In this document: positions 37,590 through 47,970 of the stretch, piece after piece
Numbering within the stretch: position 1 is the first letter of the stretch
Layout of the letters: each line of letters starts with the position of its first letter
Assembly: GCF_000276665.1 (NCBI RefSeq)
Contig: NW_004955425.1
Coordinates: forward strand, 19,581,799-19,645,798
Reading direction: 5' to 3'
Length of the DNA: 64,000 nucleotides
DNA from: Chinchilla lanigera
Lineage: Eukaryota; Chordata; Mammalia; Rodentia; Chinchillidae
Translations under genes and position numbers: made by a program
The notes under the pieces: generated by a model
The model's database searches: none
What the model was told of the DNA's origin: nothing
The model's input: only the letters and a program-made list of their open reading frames with translations

Positions 37590-38330
37590 TATACTTAATT
37601 TGTTTTTGAAGCACGAGATATATATAGAAAAATATACATATTATGCTATTGAATATTCATAAATTGAACACATCTATATAAGTCATAGTGAAACTAAGAA
37701 ACACATATTATAAGCAGTACAGAAGCCCACCTTACCCTACCTAGCCCCTGCCAAGACTAACCACTATCTTGACCCTGAATACATAGATTAACGCTATTTT
37801 TGAATTGTGAATAAACAGATCAATTCAGTACATAATCTGCTATCTGGCCTCTTTCACTCAGCATTATGTTTGTGAGAGTCACTTGTATTATTATAGTAGC
37901 TGCTATTTATACATATAACTATCATAAATAATGATGTTGACTATGTATACACACATGATTATACATATAATCAATTATTTACATATATATGTCTACACAT
38001 AGAGAGATTATACATGGTGGGGGAGAATTGACAGTCTCTTAAGTGAAATGTCTGTTCAAGACTTTCACCTATTTTTCCACTGGGTTGTTAGTTTCACCTT
38101 TTTCATTTCTAGCTCACTATATAATCTGTATATGAGTCATGTGTCAGATACATGTATTAGGAATGTCTTCCACCCTTTTTTTCATTCTCTCAGTGGTGTG
38201 TTTTGATGAACAAAAAAGTCCTTAGTTCTAATTATACAGTAAATATAGATGATATAGATATATAGAGATAGAGATAGTGTTTTTACGGTATTGGTAGTGA
38301 GTTTGGGCCCTGAAGTTAGTCTTAACTTTC
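37590..38330 (-). mobile_element. Old L1M/HAL1-like element, antisense, 3' part
   Basis: The order 'actaaccactatcttgacc', 'tctggcctctttcactcagc', 'attatgtttgtgagagtcac', then 'gtctgttcaagactttcacc', 'ccactgggttgttagtttca' and 'tggtgtgttttgatgaacaa' is that of a reversed old mammalian L1 3' part. It is interrupted by an AT-rich low-complexity stretch (37900-38010). It probably belongs to the same element as 39090-39640. Confidence 0.6.
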
Positions 38331-38932
38331 TGCTACCTCCTATTTTTCTAAATATCCTAAATACTACATTCTCTTTCTTTCTTGGTATTAATCAAATATC
38401 CATTTATTTCTTTTAGCATGTTAATTATGCTTGCTTTTACTATTCTTTTACTATAAAACTTTATTCTTTAAGGATTTGCTTAAGAATTATAACATGTATT
38501 CTTGAGTTGGTTCAATATAATTATTACTTATTACTTATTACTTATAATTATTTGACTCACCAATGCTGTTAATCCATACAAGTTTTTAATTCCATTTGCC
38601 CTTCTTGCTTTTGAACAAACTTGATGTCACACAACATTTGTTCCATGTACATATTAAACTTCATAAGTCATTGCTCTTAACTGATTGATATTGCTAGTGA
38701 TCCTTTATATTTAAAATAGATTTACATTCTCCAGCAATTTTCAGCAGCTCCAGCATTTCCATGGCTCTATTTACAGTCATTCTTCAAATTATAAAAATTT
38801 CACTTTCTATTTCTTTTAGCACAGGCCTCCAAGTGATCGATTTCTTCAGTTTTTGTATTGTGATTTTAATTGAGAACATTATTTCTTTATTTTGATCAAA
38901 AATATTTTTTTCTGTATTTTTTGAAAGACATC
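38331..38932. other. Probable interior of the old L1M/HAL1 element, weakly matched
   Basis: AT-rich and pyrimidine-rich, consistent with reversed LINE sequence, but no diagnostic segment was recognised. A small (TTATTAC)n-like run is at 38518-38545. Confidence 0.35.
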
Positions 38933-39044
38933 GGGACTGGGGATTTAGCTCAGCGGCAAAAAGCGCCTGCCTGGCATGCGCAAGGTCGTGAGTTCGGTTC
39001 CCGGTACCGGAGAAAAACCAAAAAAAAAAAAAAAGAAAGACATC
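38923..39044 (+). mobile_element. ID SINE, sense, young, with TSDs
   Basis: Body 38933-39034: 'gggactggggatttagctca', 'gcgcctgcctggcatgcgca', 'ggtcgtgagttcggttcccg', then a long A-run. TSD 'gaaagacatc' at 38923-38932 and 39035-39044 is exact. A and B boxes are intact and CpGs are largely retained, making this the least decayed ID in the window. Confidence 0.96.
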
Positions 39045-39089
39045 TTTTTCTTCATCACACAAATGTAAATTGACAGAAATTTTCTCCCA

Positions 39090-39640
39090 ACATTTGACCT
39101 TTCGTTTGTCATCTGCTTCCTGGGAAAAGTCTGTTCTCAGCCTGAGTTTTGCTCTTGGAAGGTAACAAGCCCTTTTTTTTTTATTGTCCCTACGATCTCT
39201 TTGGCTTTCATTTCCAGCAGTTTCACAGTGGAGTACTGATGAAGGTTTATTTTGTTTTTATCCTGCATCGGTTTTGCTAAACTTGTATAATGCGAGAGTG
39301 TGTAAAATTTTTGGAAATTTTCTGATTTTAATTTCAAACAATGCATCTCCTCCGTATGTCTGCTCCTTTCTTCAGGGACTTCAGAGTCACTTATGTTTAA
39401 ATATATTTTGCATAATCCAAAAACCTGTTATATATCATCTTCATTTTTTTCTTTTTTATGTTTTATTTGGGTACTTTCTATTTCACTAAATTTATGATCT
39501 ACTGTACTCAAGCTTTTATAGCTACCTAAGAAATTCTTAATTTCACATAGATATTCTACAGTTCAAGTTTGTCTGTTTAACATCTTTATGTATCCCAAAT
39601 GCTGAATAAAATTTTCTATTCATTCATCCTTTGATCCACC
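39090..39640 (-). mobile_element. Old L1M/HAL1-like element, antisense, ORF1-like part
   Basis: Reversed ORF1-type wording: 'ctttcatttccagcagtttc', 'ttttgtttttatcctgcatc', 'ggttttgctaaacttgtata' and 'ggaaattttctgattttaat'. Similar ORF1 antisense wording occurs in the younger L1 near 44.8 kb. Only about 1 kb separates this from the 3'-type sequence at 38.3 kb, less than a full ORF2, which suits HAL1 (an ORF1-only half-L1) or an L1M with a large internal deletion. Confidence 0.5.
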
Positions 39641-40067
39641 TTCCTCTCTAATTCCTTGACTGTATGCAATAATCATGAGTATTTTTTTCTATTTTTTTTT
39701 TTACCTTAAAGAGAATAGTTAAAAAAAAAAGAGAGAATGATAGCAAAACACAAATAAAACAAAACAAGGACATTAAAAATGATACAGGATTTCAAACCAA
39801 ATGATAGGGATGAACAGTGGTTGTTATATTACATATTGTTATCTTCAATTAAGTTGTTCAGATTACCAGATGTAAGAATGGAAGATTGATCAAACCATTA
39901 AAGAGAATAAGAAAATAGTAATTTAAGAAAATATTAGAAACAATACAGAGTTTCACTAGACAGGATGGTAGGAATCCACCAATGGTTGTTATACTGCATA
40001 TTGTTGTCTTCACATAAATTGCTCAGATTACCAGATATAAGTATGCAAAATTGTTCAAAATACATTT

Positions 40068-40178
40068 TTTTTTTTTTTTGTTTTTTTTTTTTTTGTTTTT
40101 TTCTGGTACCGGGAACTGAACCCACAACCTTGCGCTTGCCAGGCAGGCGCTTTGCCGCTGAGCTAAATCCCCAGCCCC
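40068..40178 (-). mobile_element. ID SINE, antisense, with TSDs, in the L1 3'UTR
   Basis: The reversed ID body ends 'gccgctgagctaaatcccca'. B-box side: 'ggtaccgggaactgaaccca'. The T-rich tail carries two G interruptions. TSD 'tgttcaaaatacattt' at 40052-40067 and 40179-40194 is exact. Confidence 0.96.
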
Positions 40179-40254
40179 TGTTCAAAATACATTTAAAAGT
40201 TTAAGTATTAACTGCTCCTTTCAATAAACCACCAAACATCAGCAGTACAGTTAT

Positions 40255-40345
40255 CCAACCTACCTTCCATATATATATGGATATAGATATATATGGAGAT
40301 ATATATATATATACATATGTATATACATATATTACCTTGGTACTT
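40255..40345. repeat. (TA)n-rich low-complexity stretch in the L1 3'UTR
   Basis: Mixed ATATAT/GATATA/CATATA units, probably expanded from the 3'UTR sequence. Confidence 0.85.
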
Positions 40346-42043
40346 TCTTTTTCTTCTTTTCCTCATCTCAGTTGTTCCTTCCTTTGAGCAATTTTTATCC
40401 CTTTCATACTATCTATTGTACATTTTGGGTTTTATTTACTCTTTCATGTTCTTACACTAGGGAGACAATATGATATTTACACATATGGGTCCTATTTATT
40501 TCACTTATGAGTATGGTCTCTAGTTGCATCCATTTACCTATAAAAGCCTCAAGTTTATCTTTCATTATGGCTGAGTAGTACTCCATTGTATAAAAATACC
40601 ACATCTTTTTTTCTCTATTCTTCAGTTGATGGGCATTTTGGTTGTTTCCAAGATTTAGCTATTACAAACTGCACTGCTGTAAACATGGGAGCATATATAT
40701 CACTGTGGTATGATATTTTTAATTCTTCTGGAAAAATACCCAAAAGGGGAATACCTGGATTAAGTGGGACTTCTAATCCTAGTTTTCTGAGGAATCTCCA
40801 AGCTGATTTCCACAGTGGTTTCACCATTCTACACTCCTATAAGCAGTAGAGAAGGGTTCCTTTTTCCCCACAGCCTCTCCAGAATTTATTATGGGTTGAT
40901 TTCTTGATGATAACCATTCTTTCTGGGGTGAGATGAAATCTCAGTGTTGTTTTAATTTGCATTTCTCAAATGACAAATGATGTTGAATATTTTTTCATAT
41001 ATGTATTTGCCATTAGTATTTCTTCATCTGAAAAGTTCATATTCGTCTCAGATGCCCATTTTTGGACTGGATCTTTCAATTTGGGGGGCCTGATTTTTTT
41101 AAAATTCTTTACATGTTCTAGATAGAAGTCCTTTGTCTGAGGGGCACTTGGCTAAAATTTTTTCCAATTCATGAGTTTTCTTTTTACTTTATTGGTGATT
41201 TTTTTAGATGTGCAGAAACTTTTCAATAACATGAGATCCCAATTGCTGATTCTTTGAAGGATTTCCCATGCAGTTTGGTTTTTGTTCATGCACTCTCTGC
41301 CTACCTTAATGTTTTTGAGATTTTTTTACCTACTTTTTATTCCAGTAGATTTAGTGTTTCTGTTTTGATATTTAGATCTTTAATCCATTTCAACTATAGT
41401 TTAGTGCATGGTGAAAGACATGTGTCTAATTTTAGTCTCCTGCATGTGTAAAGCCAGTTTTTCCAGCACCATTTGTTAAAGAGGCTATCTGTCTTCCAGT
41501 GAACATGTTTGGCCCCTTTGTCAAAGATAAGGGGGCTCAGTGTGTTTGTAGTTGTGTCTGCATTTTCTAATCTGTTCCACTGATCCTCAGGTCTGTTTTT
41601 TTGCCAGTACCATGCTGATTTTATTACAGTAGCTTTGTAGTGTAGTTTCAACTCAGGGATTGTGATACCTCCTGCTTTCCTTTGTTGCCCAGGATTGCTT
41701 TTGCTGTTCTACACCTCCTCTGGTTCCACATGAATTTTAGTAATATTTCTCTCGATCTGTGAGGTATACTAATGGTATTGTAATTGGGATTGCATTGAAT
41801 CTGTGCAACAATTTTGGGAGTATGACCATTTTCACAATGTTAGTTCTTTCTATCCATGAGCAAGGAATATCTTTCAATTTTCTGATATTATCTTCAATCT
41901 CTTTTTTCAGAGTACTATAATTTTCACTATATAGATGTTTTACTTCCTTTGTTAGATTGATTCCTAAGTATTTCATCTTTATAGATGCTATTGTGAAAGG
42001 TGTGGTTTCCCTAATTTTTCTCTCAGTCTGTTTGTTGTTTGTG

Positions 42044-42143
42044 NNNNNNNNNNNNNNNNNNNNNNNNNNNNNNNNNNNNNNNNNNNNNNNNNNNNNNNNN
42101 NNNNNNNNNNNNNNNNNNNNNNNNNNNNNNNNNNNNNNNNNNN
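42044..42143. other. Assembly gap (100 N) inside L1 ORF2
   Basis: Exactly 100 N, a conventional unknown-size gap. The flanks read as one L1, with reversed ORF2 resuming after a short missing piece; by comparison with ORF2 layout the missing part seems small. The gap probably reflects assembly difficulty in a high-copy L1. Confidence 0.98.
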
Positions 42144-43904
42144 TAAGCCTTTTGGTGGAGTTTTGGGGGTCTTCTAAGTAGAATATCATGTCATCTGCAA
42201 ATAATGATAATTTCACTCCTTCCTTTCTTATCTTTATTCCTCTTTTTTCTCTCTCTTGTCTACTTGCTCTGGCTAATATTTCCAGAAATACATTGAATAG
42301 GAGTGGTGACAGTGGACATCCTTGTCTTGTTCCTGATTTTAAAGTGAAAGCTTTCAGTTTTTGACTATTTAGAATGATGTTGGCCATTGGTTTGTCATAG
42401 ACAGCTTTTATCAGATTGATGTAAAGTCCATTTATGCCAATTTTCTGTAGAGTTTTTATCATGAATAAATGTTGGACTTTATCAAAAGCTTTTCCTGCAT
42501 CAATGGAGATTATCGTGTGAATTTTGCTTGGGAAAAATTTCCCATATGGTGTATTACATTAATTGATTTGCGTATATTGTACCATCCCTGCATTCCTGGA
42601 ATGGATCCCACTTGGTCATGGTGTATAATCTTCTTGATGATTTGTTGCTTTTTGTTTGCTAGTATTTTATTGAGAATTTTTGCACCTATGCTCGTTAGGG
42701 AGATTGGCCTGTAGTTCTCTTTTTTGGTTGGATCTTTCTCTGGTTTTGGTATCAGGATAATACTTGCCTCCAGGAATGAGTTGGGGAGAAATCCTTCCCT
42801 TTCAATTTCATTAAAGAGTTTGAGAAGAATTCGCATTAAATCTTCTCTAAACTTCTTGTAGAATTCAGCTGTGAATATGACAGGACCTGGGCTTTTCTTC
42901 ATTGCCAAGGTTTCTATTACATTTTCAATTTTGCTTACTGATATAGAGTTATTCAGAATTTTTATATCTTCTTCATTCAGTTTTGGTCATTCACATGTAT
43001 CTAGAAATGTGTCCCTTTCCTCTGCATTTTCCATCCCATGAGAGTAAAGATTTTCAAAGTTGGCATTGATGATCTTCTGAATTTCTTCAGAATCTGTACT
43101 GATTTCACCCCTTTCATTCCTCTTTGCACATATTTCAGTTTTTCCTTTCCTTTTGAAATGAGATTGGCTAGGGCTTTATCGATTTTATTTATTTTTTCAA
43201 AGAACCAACTCTTTGATTCTTTAATTATTTGTATTGTTTTTCAGTCTCCATTGCATTAATTTCTGCCCTGAACTTTAGAATTTCCTGCCTTCTCTGGGCT
43301 TTGGGTTTGACTTGCTCTTTTTTTTCTAGAAGCTTGCAGTGCAGCACATGATTTTTTTATTTGTGCTCATTCTGTTTTCCTGAGGTAGGAATTCACTGCT
43401 AGAAATTTTCCTCTGAGGATTGCTTTCACTGCATCCCACAGGTTCCTGTACATTGTATCTACATTTTTATTTCATTGTACATTGTGTTTAATTTCTTCTT
43501 TGATTTCATCTGTGAGCCACTGATTCATCAGGAGGGTGCTTTTTAATTTCCATGTGTTTATGGAGTTCTTGTGATTTCCTTTGTCATTAATTTCCAATTT
43601 CATTGCAGTATGGTCTGATAGTATGCATGAGATAATTTCAACTCCTTTGCATTTCCTTAAGCATGTTCTATGTGCTAGTATATGGTCAATTTTAGATAAT
43701 GTCCCATGTGCAGCTGAGAAGGTTGTGTAGTCTGATGCTGTTAGATGGAACACTCTGTACAGGTCTACTAAGTCCATATGTTCACAAGTTTGGTTAACTT
43801 TTGTTATTTCTTTCCTAATTTTTTGTCTAGTTAATCTATCTTTTTATGGCAATGATGTGTTAGAGTCCCCTCTTATGATTGTGTTGCTGCTTATTTCATT
43901 TTTC

Positions 43905-43996
43905 TTTTTTTTTTTTTCTTCCAGTACCAGGTATTAAACTCACGTCCTTGCACTTGCCAGGCAGGCACTGTGCCACTGAGCTAAATCCTCAGCCCC
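43905..43996 (-). mobile_element. ID SINE, antisense, with TSDs, in L1 ORF2
   Basis: Reversed ID ('cagtaccaggtattaaactc', 'gccaggcaggcactgtgcca', 'gagctaaatcctcagcccc') with a T-rich tail to its left. TSD 'ttcatttttc' at 43895-43904 and 43997-44006 is exact. It disrupts the endonuclease part of ORF2. Confidence 0.95.
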
Positions 43997-44436
43997 TTCA
44001 TTTTTCATGTCTGTTAAAATTTCTTATACAGTTGGGTACACCTGTGTTTGGTGCATAAATGTTTATGATTGTTACCTCTTCCTCGTGAAGTTTTCCCCTC
44101 ACAAGTATATAATGACCTTCTTTATCTCTTTTAATTGTTCTTGGTTTCAAGTTCCCATTGTCTGCAAACAGAATAGCTACACCCACTTTTTTCTGGGTAC
44201 CTGTCGCATGGTACTGTTTTCCATCCTTTGATTATCAGCCTATGAATTTCATTTTGAGTTAAATGTGTTTCTTGCATACAACATATTGTTGGATTTTGTT
44301 TCTTGATCCAATCTGCCTGTCTACTTCTTTTGGTTGGTGAATTGACACTATTTACATTGACGGTTATAACTGATATGTATTGGCTTATCTTTGTCATGTT
44401 GTTTCTCAGCTGTTGGTTCCTCTTATTTCCCTCTGT

Positions 44437-45626
44437 TTAATTGCTTGCTCTGCTTAGTAGTTCCTTCCTGTTGTTGTTCTTGAAGTTGTTGTCCTTTTTA
44501 TCTCTTTCTAGAATATCATTTAGTACCCTCTGTAGGGTTGGTTTGGTGCTCATGGAGTTCTTTAATTGATCTTTATCATGGAAATATTTTATTTCTCCAT
44601 TAATTTTGAAGAACAGTTTTGCAGGGTATATCAATCTGGGTTGTAAGTTGTTTTCTTTCAGGACCTGAAATATTTCAGTCCAAGCTCTTCTTGACTTGAT
44701 GATTTGTGTTGAGAAATCTTCCATTATTCTGATGGGCTTTCCTTTATAGGTAATCTGTTTCTTTTCTCTACAAGCTTTAAATATTGTATTCTTTTCTTGA
44801 ATTTCTGGACCCTTGATCACCATATGTCTGGGTGTAGATTTATTTTGGTGATGGCTAGTTAGCATTCTATATACCTCATTTACCTGGATGTCCAATTCTT
44901 TTTCCACGCTTGGGAAATTTTCTGCTCTTACTTCCACAAATAGTCTTTTTATGTCATTTGTGCTGACACCTGCTCATTCATTGATACCTAATAATCTGAC
45001 ATTATTTTTCTTTGCTTCATCTTACAGCTGTTGAATTGTTATTTCTTGGTTTCTTGTTATTTTTAAGAAGTCCTTACTACAGGCTGGGGATTTAGCTCAG
45101 CAGCACAGCGCTTGCATGGCAAGCACGAGGTGGTAAGTTTGATTTCTGGAACCAGAGGGGAAAAAAAAGAAAAGAAGTCCTTCCTTTCACAGTCATTCAC
45201 TGCAATGCTGTCTTCCAGGTCTGGAAGTCTATTTTCAGCTTCATTTAAGCAGTTTTGCTGGCTATCAATGGAAGTTTCAATTTCCTGGATATCTGGTTGA
45301 ATCTGTTTCATGCATTCCAGTTCTTTTCTATATTGCTTATTCAAGGTTCCCATTCATTTACTATGCTCCTCTATTTTCATTTCTATGTCTTCTTTAGATG
45401 TGCTAAGCAATTCTTTCATTACTGTTGTCATTTTTTTTTTAACCTCAGAGATTATTTCTTATCTGATGTCTTCTGTGGCCTGATGGAGTTGTTTCTTTAC
45501 TTCAGCTGCTATCATTTCAGAAATTTCAGGTGTATGACTTCCAAGCCCTTCCGTGTCAGTGTTTCCTGGACTTGTTCTGGGTGATGTGGAGGTCTGCAAT
45601 TGCATTTTGCTCCTTTGTTTTGTCAT
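44437..45626 (-). pseudogene. L1 ORF1 (RNA-binding chaperone), broken
   Basis: The likely start ATG is at 45626-45624 (peptide beginning MTKQRSKMQLQTS) and the stop TAA at 44439-44437. ORF1p is the trimeric RNA-binding protein of the L1 RNP. The N-terminal half is rich in E, K, Q and L as expected for the coiled coil ('KKQLHQATEDIR', 'MKQIQPDIQEIETSIDSQQ'). The C-terminal half is open for 166 codons (44437-44937) with 'HMVIKGPEIQEKNTIFKAC', 'ITYKGKPIRIMEDFS' and 'LQPRLIYPAKLFFKINGEI', which fit the RRM and C-terminal domains. An in-frame stop follows 'ATEDIR', another precedes 'MGTLNKQY', and an ID SINE is inserted at about 45081-45171. Confidence 0.92.
45065..45182 (+). mobile_element. ID SINE, sense, with TSDs, in L1 ORF1
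   Basis: Body about 45081-45171: 'ggctggggatttagctcagc', 'agcacagcgcttgcatggca', 'gtttgatttctggaacca', then an A-rich tail. TSD 'aagaagtcctt' starts at 45065 and again at 45172. It is inserted in the opposite orientation to the host L1. Confidence 0.94.
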
Positions 45627-46290
45627 TTTCAGAGATCCAGAGGTTCCCTGGACCTCAGCCTCACTCCCAGGATGATGTCAGAGTGACAGGGCAAGGACCC
45701 AAAGGTCTCCGGTGCTCGGTGTGGCTCCCTCGATGCTGTGTGTGGGCAGGGTGTGATCCCCAGCACTCCCACAGCTGTCCAGGGCTCAGCTTGGCTCCCA
45801 TTCCAGGGGTCCCACAGCTGTCTGGGTTTCAGCCCTCTTTCCCCTGGGGTGTAGTAGTGGGCAGGTCATGGTCACAGAGGCTCAGGACACAGCCTGGGGC
45901 CCAGCCTGCTACCCATGCTGGTATGTGTGGGGGAGGTGAATGCACAGTAACTGTGGCTGCTGATGTTGTCTGAGGTTCTGCTTAGCTCCCCTGAGGGTGC
46001 AGAGTGGGGACAGAAAGTGGCACCCAAGGCCCCTGAGGTTGTCTGAGGCTCTGCCTGGCTCCCAAGCTGGTGGGGCAGAGGCAGGGCCAGCTCACCAGCA
46101 TTTCCAAAGCTGTCTGAGGTTCAGCTCAACTCCAACTAGGGCAGTGAGACAGGAAGTGACCCCCCAGGCTCCTGAAGCTGTCCAGGGCTCTGCTTGGCTC
46201 CAAAACTTATGAAGGAGGAGCAGCAGTGGCTCACCAGCGTTCCCAAATCTATCCAAGGTTCAGCTCAGCTCCAAGGGGGGAGAAGGAGGC
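45627..46290 (-). repeat. L1 5'UTR built of ~70-bp tandem units
   Basis: Units share a head 'gctgtctgaggttcagctc' or close variants and a 'ggctcc' that follows. Heads fall near 45774, 45817, 45965, 46038, 46109, 46177 and 46246, and the last five are spaced 73, 71, 68 and 69 bases. The whole is GC-rich, in contrast to the AT-rich surroundings. In L1s the 5'UTR carries the Pol II promoter, so by position these may be promoter units, as the longer monomers of mouse L1 are. That functional role is inference. Confidence 0.75.
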
Positions 46291-46300
46291 CTCAAGTATT

Positions 46301-47423
46301 TTAAAGCCTGTGCCAGTTATTGTAACACCCAGATCATCTACTAATCTGTTTCAACTAGTTTTTTCTACTCATTTCATCTATTTGTACATCTATTATTTTC
46401 TTTCATGACAAATTATTTATAGAAGAATCATAAAATCTCTAAATAAAGTTCTATCCGCCCAGAGCAGAGGGCTAGGAGATGCGAGGAGAGCCATTCCTAG
46501 ATTCAGCTGGGGTAAGGCTGCAGTTTCAGGTCATCACCTCACCCTGTCTTTCTCAATTTCGGTGCCGTGGCGCTCCCAGGACCTTTGTTGAAAGCCTGAT
46601 ATATTTTCATCATCTCACCCTGAGAAGAGTGTAAGTATTCTCTCAGAATTCTTCAGTTTATTTCCTTAACCTCAGGCCCAAACAGCTAAAAAGCTTGGCA
46701 AGTGACTTAAAGATGTATTCAGCCCCATGTCTGAGTTTGGTGTCTCCCAACTGCCAAGTCCCTCAGTTTGTTTCATACCAAAATTCTGCTGAGGTTTTCA
46801 CTTTTCCTTAGAGAACATTCAGCCTAATCCTTACATTTCCCCTGCAGCCTCACCAAGCATCGCATGGAGAAAGCTGACTGTTTTCTGTCCTTCTGATCTC
46901 CAATTGGTCATTCCCGCATTTATCACTAAAAGTTCTGATGGCTTTTCTCACCCCCAGAAGATACCTTCTTCCTGGGTCAAGTCCAGTTCTTAGGACCACA
47001 TGAAAAATCATCAAATGCTCTTGGAGAAAGAGAGAAATGGTAATCAGCAGAGTATCTTAGATTGGTTTGTCTTTCTGAAATTTTATTTCATACAGTCTTT
47101 GCTGCTTCAACACCTCTAAGAACTATATAGCTAACTTATCTGTGTTCTAAGTTCTGCAACAGAAAAGTTGACCTGCCGTGACTTACCTGAAAATGAAAAG
47201 ACTATTATATTTTAATAGCTCTAACTGAACTTTAAAACTCTTTACATTGAAGCAAAATTGATTCTTCTGTATTAACTACTAATCTTCATTCTGAAATCTG
47301 AAGCATGAAGTACTTTATTCCTATCCATATTATATTTCTTCATCTCTTTGAAGAATTATTTCTCTTAAGTTTTTTTCTTCCAGTGTATATATCAACAAAT
47401 CCTGAATTTATCTCTCATATTTA
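46301..47423. other. Unassigned sequence
   Basis: No recognised repeat. A moderately GC-rich patch at 46450-46990 looks unique. The first ~120 bases after the L1 could be the continuation of the old LINE it landed in, but the match is weak. Confidence 0.4.
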
Positions 47424-47615
47424 AATTCTGATTACTGGCCAGGCATGGTAGTATATGATTGTAATCCCAGCACTTGGGAGGCTAAGGCAGGAGGATTGTT
47501 GCAAGTTCAAGGTCAACCTGGGCTACAAAGTGAGCTCAAGGCCAGCCTGAATTGCATAGTGAGACCCTGTCTCAAAAAGCCAAAATTAATTAATTAATTA
47601 ATTAATTCTGATTAC
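47424..47615 (+). mobile_element. B1 SINE, sense, with TSDs and an (ATTA)n tail
   Basis: Body 47436-47603: 'ggccaggcatggtagtatat', 'gtaatcccagcacttgggag', the internal duplication around 'gtgagctcaaggccagcctg', and 'gtgagaccctgtctcaaaaa'. The tail has become an (ATTA)n microsatellite (about 47585-47607). TSD 'aattctgattac' at 47424-47435 and 47604-47615 is exact. Confidence 0.95.
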
Positions 47616-47904
47616 CATCCTCACGAAACACTGTCAATGCACCTGTTATTAGGAAAATCGTAACATGTTATTTAATAATTGTTTGAATTACATAATGTTC
47701 AAATTGTTAAAATTATATAACATGAACAAGTAATCCTAGTTGACATTTGTTTGAGTACAGTTAGGGAAAAAAAGCATCACTTGATAGTTAATATCCATAC
47801 CAAGGAAATCACATGATGAGCTATTTTTAAAATTCCATGTACAGAAAGCAAAAAATAATATAGTGAAAGACAAATGAACACCTTTACAAAAGTTAGATAG
47901 AATT
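47616..47904. other. Unassigned AT-rich sequence
   Basis: No recognised repeat or gene. Confidence 0.4.
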
Positions 47905-47970
47905 AAAAGTTTCTGGGCCTGGGATATAGCTCAGCAGCACAGTACCTGCCTGGCAAGCATAAAAAGTTTC
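47905..47970 (+). mobile_element. 3'-truncated ID SINE remnant between TSD-like repeats
   Basis: Only 48 bases of ID body (47914-47961): 'gggcctgggatatagctcag' through 'acctgcctggcaagcat'. The B-box half and A-tail are missing. It is nevertheless flanked by 'aaaagtttc' at 47905-47913 and 47962-47970. Normal ID insertion retains the 3' tail, so this is either an atypical insertion or a later deletion that removed the 3' half up to the TSD. Confidence 0.85.

Larger units (their letters stand above)
40452..44397 (-). pseudogene. L1 ORF2 (endonuclease / reverse transcriptase), broken
   Basis: Starts at an ATG at 44397 and ends at a TAA at 40452-40454. Intact functions would nick target DNA (APE-like endonuclease) and reverse-transcribe L1 RNA. 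Visible parts in order: endonuclease N-terminus with 'ICCMQETHL' (conserved glutamate); 'GVAILFADNGNLKP' and 'IINIYAPNTG'; endonuclease C-terminus with 'SKIDHILAHRT' and 'LSDHTAMKLEI' (SDH motif); reverse transcriptase with 'KKSPGP', '[12 protein letters not shown]', '[10 protein letters not shown]', '[14 protein letters not shown]' and the catalytic 'FADDM'; and the C-terminal domain near 41394-41651. Stops, frameshifts, an ID insertion at 43905-43996 and the N gap just after FADDM break it. Confidence 0.93.
39678..46300 (-). mobile_element. Nearly full-length L1 LINE, antisense
   Basis: Reading the minus strand 5' to 3': a GC-rich 5'UTR (about 46290 to 45627) of ~70-bp units, ORF1 (45626-44437), a 38-base intergenic spacer, ORF2 (44397-40452), and a 3'UTR (40451 to about 39690) ending in a T-run on the plus strand. 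Three ID SINEs with TSDs have inserted (40068-40178, 43905-43996, about 45081-45171), and a 100-N gap (42044-42143) interrupts ORF2. Both ORFs have stops and frameshifts, so the copy is inactive. The 3'UTR holds two diverged copies of one segment (about 39760-39900 and 39930-40060). Weak TSD candidate 'agtatttt' at each end. Confidence 0.9.

Noticed and set aside
41957..42181. Plus-strand frame spanning the N gap
   Set aside because: It is an artefact of reading through N codons inside antisense L1.
45530..46212. Long plus-strand frames (147 and 71 codons) with proline/cysteine/tryptophan-rich peptides
   Set aside because: They are antisense readings of the GC-rich L1 5'UTR tandem units.
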